Below, in pieces: positions 44,630-52,810 of a DNA stretch of 64,000 nt. The stretch is taken from contig CAVWNV010000005.1 in assembly GCA_963756515.1 (NCBI GenBank), forward strand, positions 1 to 64,000. The letters run 5' to 3'. The position numbers were made by a program, and so were the translations under genes. Source of the DNA: Bog-756 sp963756515 (GTDB lineage Bacteria > Actinomycetota > Acidimicrobiia > Acidimicrobiales > RAAP-2). Each line of letters opens with the position of its first letter. Within the stretch, counting starts at the first letter, position 1. Below the pieces are notes generated by a model. The model saw only the letters and a list, made by a program, of their open reading frames with translations, did no database searches and was not told the origin of the DNA.

Positions 44630-46000
44630 CTACGTCCAATGGACAGCCAGCACGTTCTGTTGCATGGCTACGAGCGTGCCGACCAATCCCATGGCCGGGA
44701 GCAGGAACCGGACTGGCAGTCGCGATCGCTCCAACCCCAAGGCGGCCAAGGCGGCGATGGCGGTGAGGCCGACCAGGGCGTAGCGAGCCTCATAGGTGCC
44801 GGACTGGAAGGCCACGATCCACACCGACAGCAATCCGGCCACGGTGATGGTCGCCAGTATGACGACCACGCCACGGTCAACCGCCCTGTGAATCAGGCCG
44901 GCCACTGCCGCGGCCAGCGCCAGCCAGAAGATGAGGTTCACCGGCCACACCCAGTGGAACTGGTTCCAGCCCGACTGATACCAGAAGGTATTTGCCATTC
45001 GACGCGGTACGTCGACGAAGACGAGGGCCAATGGACTTCCCACCTTGTATGGCTGGCCAGCGAAGGTGCCGAGTCCTCCGACTTGAGCCAGGTATCGGGC
45101 CGAGGCCGCCCGGGCCAGAGGATCCCCATACCGCACAGTGTTCTGGATGAGATACCACCCGCTGACACCAAGAGCGGTTAGCGCCCCCACCCCGAACAGT
45201 TCGGTCCGCCGCTTCCAGCCCGGCACCAGCCAGGACAACGGCACCAGGACGATCGCCACCGGCAACGCCGACAGTTTGGTGGTCACCAGCAGACCGAGTA
45301 CGGCCCCGACCGCCGCCATCCGCCAGCCGGTCGGCGCTCGGACAAATTTCAGAGCCAACAACGTCAGGATCGCACCCAACAGGTTGACCAAGTTGTCATT
45401 GGACACAAACGCTGAGAGAAACACAAACCGCGGCAGAAAGGCGACGATTGACGCGGCCACAACCGGCGTCCACGGGTTCTTCGCCATCAATCGGGCCGCG
45501 AAGTAGGTGAGCAGAACTGTCAGCGCACCCAAGATCACATTGGGGAGTCGCAGCCACAGCAGAAACCGAAGATCGGCGGCGGAGTGGTGAGTGAAGAACT
45601 CCCTGGGCAGTCCGGGATAGAGGGTCTGCCCTTGATAGGGAGCATGCACGGAGAGCCCGATCGCCTTTTGCCAGCCGGCCAGGACGAGGTAGTAGAGGGG
45701 GGCTTGGTGAGCCTCGGCTCCAGAACAGTCCACCACTCCATAGGGAGTCCACTCGCACTTGTGGTTCATGCCGTACCAGTGCCCGCTCACCAGTGTCTCG
45801 ATGTTCTGAACATGGCTCGGCTCATCGGCTGATTCAAACGCCGGAGTGTTGACGGCAATGAACGTACTGAGGGTGATGAAGACGGCCAGGACGGAGAGAA
45901 GGGTGACGGTGGGCCAGCGGCCCACCGTCAACGCTGCCGATTGCTGTTGCATCGCCCCCCGGCTCGGTTGACGCCCAAGACCATGGGCCGATTCTGTCAT
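44630..46000 (-). CDS. GT-C fold glycosyltransferase (PMT/GT39-like)
   Basis: A 456-residue protein with about eleven spans. The first extracytoplasmic loop carries the acidic motif AFESADEPSHVQNIETL (the D/E pair expected in GT-C enzymes that use lipid-linked donors), then a Cys-containing loop (KCEWTPYGVVDCSGAEAHQAPLYY is split by two Cys that may be bridged). Function as a lipid-phospho-sugar-dependent transferase is inferred. It shares the low-GC block and direction with the 42426 gene; a 254-bp non-coding gap with nothing I recognise separates it from the short ORF at 44157. Confidence 0.7.
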   Translation of the reverse strand: MTESAHGLGRQPSRGAMQQQSAALTVGRWPTVTLLSVLAVFITLSTFIAVNTPAFESADEPSHVQNIETLVSGHWYGMNHKCEWTPYGVVDCSGAEAHQAPLYYLVLAGWQKAIGLSVHAPYQGQTLYPGLPREFFTHHSAADLRFLLWLRLPNVILGALTVLLTYFAARLMAKNPWTPVVAASIVAFLPRFVFLSAFVSNDNLVNLLGAILTLLALKFVRAPTGWRMAAVGAVLGLLVTTKLSALPVAIVLVPLSWLVPGWKRRTELFGVGALTALGVSGWYLIQNTVRYGDPLARAASARYLAQVGGLGTFAGQPYKVGSPLALVFVDVPRRMANTFWYQSGWNQFHWVWPVNLIFWLALAAAVAGLIHRAVDRGVVVILATITVAGLLSVWIVAFQSGTYEARYALVGLTAIAALAALGLERSRLPVRFLLPAMGLVGTLVAMQQNVLAVHWT

Positions 46001-46116
46001 CTCCGACCGATCATTCGGGGCTGCGGAGGTGTCTGCTCATGGCGCGATCCCCGAAGGGGTTCTTGTCATCGGTCGGGTCGTGGTTTCGAGCCCCCAGTCC
46101 ACGAGCCCTCTCCCAC

Positions 46117-46144
46117 TTGATTCTCTCCCATGTTTCGATACGTT
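46117..46144 (+). promoter_or_regulatory. Promoter of the tetR-sulfotransferase operon
   Basis: -35 TTGATT (46117-46122), 16-bp spacer, -10 TACGTT (46139-46144). The expected start site is about 46151-46153, only 2-4 nt before the ATG at 46155, so the message is probably leaderless. This agrees with the absence of a Shine-Dalgarno there. Confidence 0.55.
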
Positions 46145-46155
46145 GTACATCGAAA
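46133..46155. promoter_or_regulatory. TetR operator overlapping -10 and start codon
   Basis: TTTCGAT (46133-46139) and ATCGAAA (46149-46155) form a perfect 7-bp inverted repeat around a 9-nt centre. It covers the -10 box and reaches the A of the tetR ATG, so binding would block transcription of the whole operon. Confidence 0.65.
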
Positions 46156-46781
46156 TGTCGACCGCACCGTCCGCCCAGGAGTCGAAACCAGGACGACCGC
46201 GGGACGCGCGCCTCGACCGGGCGATCCTCGACGCCACGGTCGAACTGATCGAGGAACACGGCTACCGGGAGCTGACCATCGTGGCCGTCGCCGAGCGGGC
46301 CGGCACCACCACCGCAGCTCTCTACCGGCGTTGGCCGTCGAAGGCAGACCTGGTCGTCCAGGCGGTATTCCGCACCGAAGGTCCGGACGCCATTCCGGAC
46401 ACCGGTGACCTCGAGGCCGACCTTCGCACCATGGTGCGGTGGACACTCGAGAAATTCAATCGACCCATCGGACGGGCTGCCCTGGCCGGTCTGCTCAGCG
46501 AGCCTGCCGGTGGGACGGAGAGGCTGGCGCAGCTCCAGGCTCCGTGGAGGCAGATGGGTGAGCGCCTGGCGAAGGCCACCGTTGCGGGTGAGATCCGACC
46601 CGATATCGACGCCGAGGCGCTGATCAGCGTCACCGCCGGCGCCGGCATGCTGGTGGCGATCCTCAATGGTGGCTCGGCGATCGACAGAAAGCGGATCGAC
46701 TCGATCATGTCTCTGGTGATGAACGGTGTTCGACCTCGCGCCGGCACGGCGGCGGGACGATCGACGAGGTCCATCCGGTGA
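46155..46781 (+). CDS. TetR-family regulator, first gene of sulfotransferase operon
   Basis: A 208-residue regulator: RDARLDRAILDATVELIEEHG, the HTH ELTIVAVAERAGTTTAALYRRW and PSKADLVVQAV, then a C-terminal helical ligand domain (TetR_C-type, LAALAGLLSEPAGG region). ATG 46155 begins within the operator palindrome and lies immediately after a good promoter, so the transcript is probably leaderless. Its GTGA overlap with the sulfotransferase gene indicates translational coupling and autoregulation of the operon. Confidence 0.87.
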   Translation: MSTAPSAQESKPGRPRDARLDRAILDATVELIEEHGYRELTIVAVAERAGTTTAALYRRWPSKADLVVQAVFRTEGPDAIPDTGDLEADLRTMVRWTLEKFNRPIGRAALAGLLSEPAGGTERLAQLQAPWRQMGERLAKATVAGEIRPDIDAEALISVTAGAGMLVAILNGGSAIDRKRIDSIMSLVMNGVRPRAGTAAGRSTRSIR

Positions 46782-48031
46782 ACGAGGTGCGGATCGACGA
46801 CCTCCGTGAGCCACGGCGCCACGGCGCAGAGCGGTCGCTGTACGAGCATGCCGTCAACATGAAGGTAGACCTCGATGTCGGGGACCTGGTCGACCAGGCC
46901 CGCGCCGACACCGGCCTGTCGGGGTTCGGAGACACCGGTCTGCTCGAGCGACTTTCGGTACAGGTGGACGCGGTGGAGCGTGATACCGGGCTGTCCGGGC
47001 TGGGTCGGTACATCGTGCGGGAACGTCTCGTCGGGCTGCTCAAGGCCCGACTGCGAATGGAGGACTTCGTCGTTCGTCACCCCGAGGCCCACGAGGTGGA
47101 ACTCGAACCTCCCGTCATCGTGGTCGGGCTGCCCAGATCGGGCACCACCCACCTGGTCAACCTTCTGGCCGCCGACTCCCGATTCCGATCGATGCCCTGG
47201 TGGGAAGCGGCTGAGCCGACGGGGGTGGTCGGCGACGGACCGGGCCGCGACGGGATCGATCCCCGCTACCTCAGATGCCTGGCGACTCACGAGATGACCC
47301 GAGAACTCGCCCCGTTGGCTTCACTCATGCACGATCGACCGCCGTGGAGTATCGAGGAGGAGTGTGAGCTCCTCGACCTCGACCTGTGCACGTACACCCT
47401 CGAGTGGCACGCCCGGGTCCCGGGCTGGCGGGACTACTACCTGGGACTCGATCAGAGCGATCACTATGCCTTCCTGCGCCGGGAACTGCAGGTGCTGTCG
47501 TACCAGCGAGGCCCGGATCGCTGGGTGCTGAAGACCCCCCAGCATCTCGAGCAGCTCGGTCCCCTGCTCGAGACGTTCCCCGACGCCACCATCGCCTTCA
47601 CCCTGCGGGACCCGGTCGCCGTCCTGCAGTCGGCGATCACCATGCTCGCCTACGGCGACCGCTTGCGCCGGGTACAGATCGAGCCGGACCAGCTGGCCGC
47701 CTACTGGATCGATCGGATCGAGCGGCTGCTCCGCGCCGCCGTTCGTGATGCGCACCTGATCCCTGACGGTCAGCGGATCGATGTCGAGTTCAGCGCCTTC
47801 ATGGCCGACGACCTGGCCATGGCCATCACGATCCTCACCGCAGCCGGCCTCGAGGTCACCGACCGGTGCCGCTCCGAGCTCACGACCTATCTGGCCGGCA
47901 ACCCGCGGGGCAAGGAGGGTCGCGTGGTCTATGACCTTCGGGGCGACTTCGGACTCGATCCCGACACCCTCTACGAGCGCTTCGCCTTCTACTTCGAGGC
48001 GTTTCCGCAGATCAGCCGGGAGGTCTCCTGA
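46778..48031 (+). CDS. Sulfotransferase family protein (PF13469 type)
   Basis: A 417-residue PAPS-dependent sulfotransferase. The 5'-phosphosulfate loop is VVGLPRSGTTHLVNLLA, followed by MPWWEAAEP, and the 3'-phosphate region is FPDATIAFTLRDPVAVLQS. The family sulfonates hydroxyls of lipids, sterols or carbohydrates. The start is a GTG overlapping the tetR stop by 4 bp. In the same operon lies a sulfatase-like MBL protein, so the pathway may add and remove sulfate or use a sulfated compound. Confidence 0.85.
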   Translation: MNEVRIDDLREPRRHGAERSLYEHAVNMKVDLDVGDLVDQARADTGLSGFGDTGLLERLSVQVDAVERDTGLSGLGRYIVRERLVGLLKARLRMEDFVVRHPEAHEVELEPPVIVVGLPRSGTTHLVNLLAADSRFRSMPWWEAAEPTGVVGDGPGRDGIDPRYLRCLATHEMTRELAPLASLMHDRPPWSIEEECELLDLDLCTYTLEWHARVPGWRDYYLGLDQSDHYAFLRRELQVLSYQRGPDRWVLKTPQHLEQLGPLLETFPDATIAFTLRDPVAVLQSAITMLAYGDRLRRVQIEPDQLAAYWIDRIERLLRAAVRDAHLIPDGQRIDVEFSAFMADDLAMAITILTAAGLEVTDRCRSELTTYLAGNPRGKEGRVVYDLRGDFGLDPDTLYERFAFYFEAFPQISREVS

Positions 48032-48032
48032 C

Positions 48033-49280
48033 ATGGGCGGTATCCACAGAGAGCGGCCCGGCGCGGATGCGATCATCCCGTGCACGGGAGCTCCGGCCCT
48101 CGAGCTCGGCGACGGCATCTGGCTGTCGCCCGGCCTCTCCAACAGCTACCTGCTCCAGACCGACGACGGGCGGATCGTGATCAACACGGGCATGGGATTC
48201 GAGGGCCCCCTCCACCGCCTGGCCTACGAGGCCGTCGACTCCGCTCCGACCCGGACCATTGTCTTCACCCAGGGCCACTACGACCATGTGGGCGGCGCCG
48301 ACAGCCTCCGCGACGAGGACACCGAGTTGGTGGCCCAGGCAAACTTCTCCCTGTGGCGGGCCGACAACGAGCGACTGGAGGTGTTCCGGTCGCGCAACGC
48401 CGCCTTCGCCTGGATGCGGGCCATCCTCGCCGCCTTGGAGCACAACCAGTCGTCAGGAGCCGGGACGGCGGCCCAGGCCCGGCCCGAACCGACCACCACC
48501 TTCGTGGACCGGTTGGAGCTGGTGGTAGGGGGACGCGAGTTCGTGCTCCTCTCGACCCCCGGGGGCGAAACAACCGACTCCCTCGTCGTCTGGCTCCCCG
48601 ACACCCGGACCGCGCTCACGGGCAACCTGTTCGGCCCGCTCTTCGGTCATGTCCCCAACCTGGTCACGATGCGCGGGGACCGGTACCGCGACGCGTTGAG
48701 CTACATCGACTCGCTGGATCGCATCCTCGATCTGGAGCCGAACCGGCTCCTCACCGGACACTTCGACCCCATCGAAGGGTCCGACCGGATCGCCTCTGAG
48801 GTCACGGCCATGCGCGACGCCACGCAGTGGGTACACGACCGGACCATCGATGGCATGAACGCCGGGACCGACATCCACACCCTCATGGGTCAGGTCTCCA
48901 CGCCCGACCACCTGGATGTCGGCGAGGGCTACGGCAAGACAGCCTGGAACGTACGGGCGATCTGGGAGAACTACGCCGGCTGGTTCCACCACCGCTCCAC
49001 CACCGAGCTCTACAACGTTCCTCCGGCCGCGGTTGCCCCCGACCTGGTGGCCGCGTCCGGGGCCGACACCCTGGTGTCAGCGGCCAGGGCGCGGCTCGAT
49101 GCGGCCCAACCGGTGGAGGCACTCCACCTGACCGATATCGTCCTGGCCGTGGACCCGAACCGCACCGATGCCCGGGTCGTAGCCGCCGACGCCTCCCGGG
49201 CGTTGCTGGCCTCGAGCGCGAACTTCTGGGAGCGGGCGTGGCTGACCCGTTCGGTCGAACAACTGGAGGACCGGCAATGA
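48033..49280 (+). CDS. MBL-fold alkyl sulfatase-like hydrolase
   Basis: A 415-residue metallo-beta-lactamase-fold protein. The metal motif reads TQGHYDHVGGAD (residues 79-90): His82, Asp84 and His85 are kept, but the first His of the usual H-x-H-x-D-H is Gln80. A later LLTGHFDPIEGSD gives another ligand. The C-terminal part (from about 270: MNAGTDIHTLMGQVSTPDHL, YGKTAWNVRAIWENYAGWFH) matches the alkyl-sulfatase dimerisation domain, so sulfate-ester hydrolysis is likely. The start ATG 48033 has GGGAGG upstream; it overlaps the SDR gene by 4 bp. Confidence 0.78.
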   Translation: MGGIHRERPGADAIIPCTGAPALELGDGIWLSPGLSNSYLLQTDDGRIVINTGMGFEGPLHRLAYEAVDSAPTRTIVFTQGHYDHVGGADSLRDEDTELVAQANFSLWRADNERLEVFRSRNAAFAWMRAILAALEHNQSSGAGTAAQARPEPTTTFVDRLELVVGGREFVLLSTPGGETTDSLVVWLPDTRTALTGNLFGPLFGHVPNLVTMRGDRYRDALSYIDSLDRILDLEPNRLLTGHFDPIEGSDRIASEVTAMRDATQWVHDRTIDGMNAGTDIHTLMGQVSTPDHLDVGEGYGKTAWNVRAIWENYAGWFHHRSTTELYNVPPAAVAPDLVAASGADTLVSAARARLDAAQPVEALHLTDIVLAVDPNRTDARVVAADASRALLASSANFWERAWLTRSVEQLEDRQ

Positions 49281-50023
49281 ACCAGGTCGCCTTCGATTTC
49301 TCGGACGCCTCGGTGCTGGTCACCGGCGGGACCAGCGGAATCGGTCACGCCATCGCCTCCGCATTTGCGTCGGCCGGAGCCTCGGTCACGATCACCGGGA
49401 CACGCGGCGGACCCAAGCACTACGACACCGACCTCGGTCGGTTCTCCTACCGGCAGACCGAGATGACCGATCCGGACTCGATCGACGCGCTGATCGACAC
49501 GCTCGACCGGCTCGACGTGCTGGTCAACAACGCCGGTGCCAACTTTCCGGGCGGCCGGGACGAGTGGGAGCCGGACACGTTCGCCGCCGCCCTGTCCCTG
49601 AACCTGATCGGGCCCATGCGCCTCACCATGGGCTGTCGCCACCGGCTGGCGGCCAGCACGCTGGCCGGCGGCGCCAGTGTGGTGAACATGGCATCCCTGG
49701 CCGCGTTCCGGTCGATCCCCATCGTCCCCGGCTACGGGTCGGCCAAGGCGGGGCTGGTCACCCTCACGCGCAATCTGGCCCGCCAGTGGGTGACCGACGG
49801 GATCCGGGTGAACGCCGTGGCCCCCGGCGTCATCGACACACCCATGACGGCGCCCATGGCCCACTTCCCCGAGCTGCTCGGGAGTGAGCTGGCTCACACG
49901 CCGATGGGACGACTGGGCACCCCGGAGGAGATCGCCGGGGTGGTGGAGTTCCTGGCCAGCTCGGCCGCCAGCTTCATCACCGGCCACGTACTCGTCGCCG
50001 ACGGCGGCTACCTGCTCCCATGA
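49277..50023 (+). CDS. SDR family oxidoreductase
   Basis: A 248-residue classical SDR: VTGGTSGIGHAIASAF, NNAGAN, the catalytic NMASLAAF with Ser and Y-x-x-x-K in GYGSAKAGLVTL, and PGVIDTPMTA. It ends with VADGGYLLP, as FabG-like enzymes do. Its ATG overlaps the MBL stop by 4 bp (ATGA), so it shares the transcript. It probably oxidises or reduces the alcohol/ketone released in the pathway. Confidence 0.87.
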   Translation: MNQVAFDFSDASVLVTGGTSGIGHAIASAFASAGASVTITGTRGGPKHYDTDLGRFSYRQTEMTDPDSIDALIDTLDRLDVLVNNAGANFPGGRDEWEPDTFAAALSLNLIGPMRLTMGCRHRLAASTLAGGASVVNMASLAAFRSIPIVPGYGSAKAGLVTLTRNLARQWVTDGIRVNAVAPGVIDTPMTAPMAHFPELLGSELAHTPMGRLGTPEEIAGVVEFLASSAASFITGHVLVADGGYLLP

Positions 50024-50490
50024 GCGTTCCATCGCTGGCACCGCATTATCACGTCGGCATCGTCGTGCCGGACCTGGCCGCGGCGAGAGAGGAGCTGAGC
50101 CGGCAGCTCGGCGTGGCGTGGGGACCGGTCCTCCATCTCGACGAGGCCGAGTACCGCGACGGCGCGGGCCAGGACCTGGTGCTGCCCACGACGATCTGCT
50201 ACTCGGTCGAGGAGCCGCATCTCGAGTTGATCGAGGAGCTGCCTGGCTCGGTGTGGGAGTGCAACCAGTACTCGAATCTCCACCACATCGGATTCTGGAG
50301 CGAGGACCTGGCCTCTGACGGCGCCGATCTGGCCGGGTCCGGATGCCCGCTCCAACTCTGTGGTCGGGGTGGTGACGGCGCACCGGTGGGGTTCGCGTAC
50401 CACCGCAACGAACTCGGTGTCCGCGTGGAGATCGTCGACAGCTCCATGCGCGAAGCCATGGAGTTTCTGTTCCGGTCGGACAGGAGCTGA
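50020..50490 (+). CDS. VOC (glyoxalase/bleomycin resistance) superfamily protein
   Basis: A 156-residue vicinal-oxygen-chelate protein with HYHVGIVVPDLAAAREELS, a metal-site Glu in EPHLELIEELP and NLHHIGFWSEDLA, where two adjacent His precede the second half. It overlaps the SDR gene by 4 bp. It may be an isomerase, dioxygenase or binding protein of the operon; the activity cannot be assigned. Confidence 0.8.
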   Translation: MSVPSLAPHYHVGIVVPDLAAAREELSRQLGVAWGPVLHLDEAEYRDGAGQDLVLPTTICYSVEEPHLELIEELPGSVWECNQYSNLHHIGFWSEDLASDGADLAGSGCPLQLCGRGGDGAPVGFAYHRNELGVRVEIVDSSMREAMEFLFRSDRS

Positions 50491-50503
50491 AAGGAGCATC
50501 CCG

Positions 50504-51520
50504 ATGCGGCAAGTTCGGGTCCATGGCCCCGGGGATGTCCGGGTCGACGAGGTGGACGAACCCAGACCCGGTCAGCGCGATGTCGTCGTGCGCGTGGCCG
50601 CCTGTGGCATCTGCGGCAGCGATGTCTCCTACATCAAGATGGGTGGAGTGGCCGGGCCGGCCGGGACACCGATGTGCCTGGGCCACGAGATGGCGGGCGT
50701 CGTCGACTGGATCGGGGCCGGCGTGGCCACCGTGCAGGTCGGCGACCGGGTCGTCGTCCAACCGGGAAGCGACGAGCTCGGCCGGATCGGAAACGGCGCT
50801 CCCGAGGGAGGGCTGACCCCTTTGCTGCTGGTCACCGAGGCCGACCGGGGCCGGCTCCATACCGTCCCTGGTGACCTGGCCATCGACGTGGCCGCGTTCG
50901 CCGAGCCGCTGGCGGTCGGGATGCACGCCGCCGACCAGGCCGAGGTCCAGCCGGGTGAGGGCGTGGCCGTCTTCGGGTGCGGGCCCATCGGGCTGGCCGC
51001 CATCGCCACGCTGGTGGACCGCGGCCACCGACGCGTGGTTGCCGTCGACCTCAGTCCCACGCGACGGGATCTCGCCCTGGGGCTCGGAGCACAGGCGGCG
51101 CTGGACCCGGCCGACACGGATGTCTGGGAGGAGCTGGCCCGCCTCCACGGGACCAGACCCTTCATGTTCGGACCGACCCCGGCCACGTCCGCCTACATCG
51201 AGGCGTCGGGCTCGGCCCGCGTCATCACCGACGTCCTGGACCACGGTCCCGTGGGCGGCCGTCTCTGCGTGGTGGCGCTCCACTACGACCCCATTCCCAC
51301 CAGCTACGTGATGCTGCTGATGAAGCAGTTCACCATCCGGGGGTCGATGGAGTACCCGTCCCGATTCGCCGATGCCATCGACCTCCTGGTCCGTACCGAT
51401 CTGTCCGCCCTCATCACCCACCGGTTCCCACTCGAGCGGTTCGGCGAGGCCCTGGGCATGCTCGAGCGCTCGGACGAGTGCGGCAAGGTCTTGGTCAGCA
51501 TCGATCCGGATCAGTGCTGA
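50504..51520 (+). CDS. Zinc-type alcohol dehydrogenase (MDR)
   Basis: A 338-residue medium-chain dehydrogenase. Catalytic zinc ligands are in AACGICGSD and LGHEMAG, and the cofactor loop is VAVFGCGPIGLAAIA with the acidic VDLS after it, favouring NAD. The structural-zinc lobe normally has four Cys; here the segment is QPGSDELGRIGNGAPEGG without Cys, so the structural zinc is probably absent. ATG 50504 has AAGGAG 7 nt upstream. It is the last gene of the sulfotransferase operon. Confidence 0.84.
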   Translation: MRQVRVHGPGDVRVDEVDEPRPGQRDVVVRVAACGICGSDVSYIKMGGVAGPAGTPMCLGHEMAGVVDWIGAGVATVQVGDRVVVQPGSDELGRIGNGAPEGGLTPLLLVTEADRGRLHTVPGDLAIDVAAFAEPLAVGMHAADQAEVQPGEGVAVFGCGPIGLAAIATLVDRGHRRVVAVDLSPTRRDLALGLGAQAALDPADTDVWEELARLHGTRPFMFGPTPATSAYIEASGSARVITDVLDHGPVGGRLCVVALHYDPIPTSYVMLLMKQFTIRGSMEYPSRFADAIDLLVRTDLSALITHRFPLERFGEALGMLERSDECGKVLVSIDPDQC

Positions 51521-51535
51521 GCCGGCCACGTTCGA

Positions 51536-52603
51536 ATGGTCTCCACCCCACGGAACTCCCGGTCCTCGGACCGGCGCGTCGACGCCGAAGGGGAGCTGTA
51601 CTCGCCTCCGGCCGGCCTGGCCTATGCCTGGGCCGTCCTCGCCGTCCTGATCGCCCTCGAAGCGGCTTACGAGCTGGGCCTGATCGGCGGTCCGTCCGCC
51701 GTCTACGAGCTCTGGATCCACGATTGCGTGCTCGGGGCCGCCGCGGTCCTGGTGCTGGCACGAGCCGCCTTCGAGCCGACGGCCCGACGGGCATGGCTGG
51801 CCTTCGGTGTGGCCATGGCCCTCTGGTGGGTGGGGAGCATTTCGTGGAGCATCGTCTACGGGAGCCGGTCTCCGGCGCCGTACCCGACCTTCGCCGACGT
51901 CCTGTGGTTGCTCTGGTACCCCCTGATGGTCATTGGCATCGTCACGTTGATCCGGGTCAGGTTCCACCGGTTCGAGCTCCACCGGTGGATGGACGGAATC
52001 GCCGTCACCCTGCTCGTGCTCGTGGCCGGATTCGCCCTCGTCGTGCAGCCCGTGGCCGAGGAGAGCTCGCAGAGTTGGCTCGCCACCATCGTCGACTTCA
52101 GCTATCCCGTCTTGGACATCCTGCTGATCGGATCCATTCTCGGCGTGTACGGGCTCCTGGGTTGGAAGCCCGACGCCATGTGGATCTCCATCGGTATCGG
52201 CGTGGTGGCGATGGCCGTCGCCGATGCCGCCTTCGCCGTCCAGCAGGGACGGGGCGTGGCCGACACCGGCCACTACGACTTCGTGTGGACCATCGGTGCC
52301 GTGATGATCGCCTATGCCGCCTGGGTGCGCACGAAGGAGGGGCCGCCCGTCGTGGACCGGGTCGTCGGGATGCGGGCGGTGGCCCTGGCCCTCATCGCCC
52401 AGGCCCTGGCCGGTTCGATCCAGATCTACGCCTTCTTCAGGGAAGTGGGGAGGAGCGAGCGGGTGGTCACCTTGGTGGTGCTGGTGGTGGCATCGGTGCA
52501 GATCATCCTGACCCGGCCGCGGTCGGACCCCGCCGACACCCCCGATTCGGATCGACCCCGACCGGAGCCGGCCGACGGCTCACCCGACCCATCCGGACCC
52601 TGA
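51536..52603 (+). CDS. Ten-TM MASE-like sensor membrane protein lacking an output domain
   Basis: A 355-residue integral membrane protein with about ten helices. PYPTFADVLWLLWYPLMVIG and VDFSYPVLDILLIGSILG closely resemble the sensory membrane segment that precedes GGDEF and EAL domains in actinobacterial bifunctional cyclases/phosphodiesterases. No output domain follows: after the last helix it ends in a Pro/Asp-rich tail (ADTPDSDRPRPEPADGSP). It is either a stand-alone sensor or a remnant. It starts 15 bp after the dehydrogenase stop. Confidence 0.65.
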   Translation: MVSTPRNSRSSDRRVDAEGELYSPPAGLAYAWAVLAVLIALEAAYELGLIGGPSAVYELWIHDCVLGAAAVLVLARAAFEPTARRAWLAFGVAMALWWVGSISWSIVYGSRSPAPYPTFADVLWLLWYPLMVIGIVTLIRVRFHRFELHRWMDGIAVTLLVLVAGFALVVQPVAEESSQSWLATIVDFSYPVLDILLIGSILGVYGLLGWKPDAMWISIGIGVVAMAVADAAFAVQQGRGVADTGHYDFVWTIGAVMIAYAAWVRTKEGPPVVDRVVGMRAVALALIAQALAGSIQIYAFFREVGRSERVVTLVVLVVASVQIILTRPRSDPADTPDSDRPRPEPADGSPDPSGP

Positions 52604-52810
52604 CGTCGGAAACGGGCGTCCCTGATCCCAACGTGACCTGGGACGATACCCCTCACCCGGGCAGGGGGGGCCGGGGCGCTGAGGGGGGCGAGCCGGAGAG
52701 CCTCGTCGCCGCACTGGAACGGGGCGCTTCCGGGTAAGTTCTCTCCCCGGGACAGTGCGCCTGTGCCCGGGCGGACCGTCGACGATCCCGCCCAGACCGG
52801 AGGAGCCGGT

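Noticed and set aside
41903..46000. An integrated element with defined ends at the tRNA
   Set aside because: No integrase, no second copy of the tRNA 3' end and no transposase were found, so only a composition shift remains.
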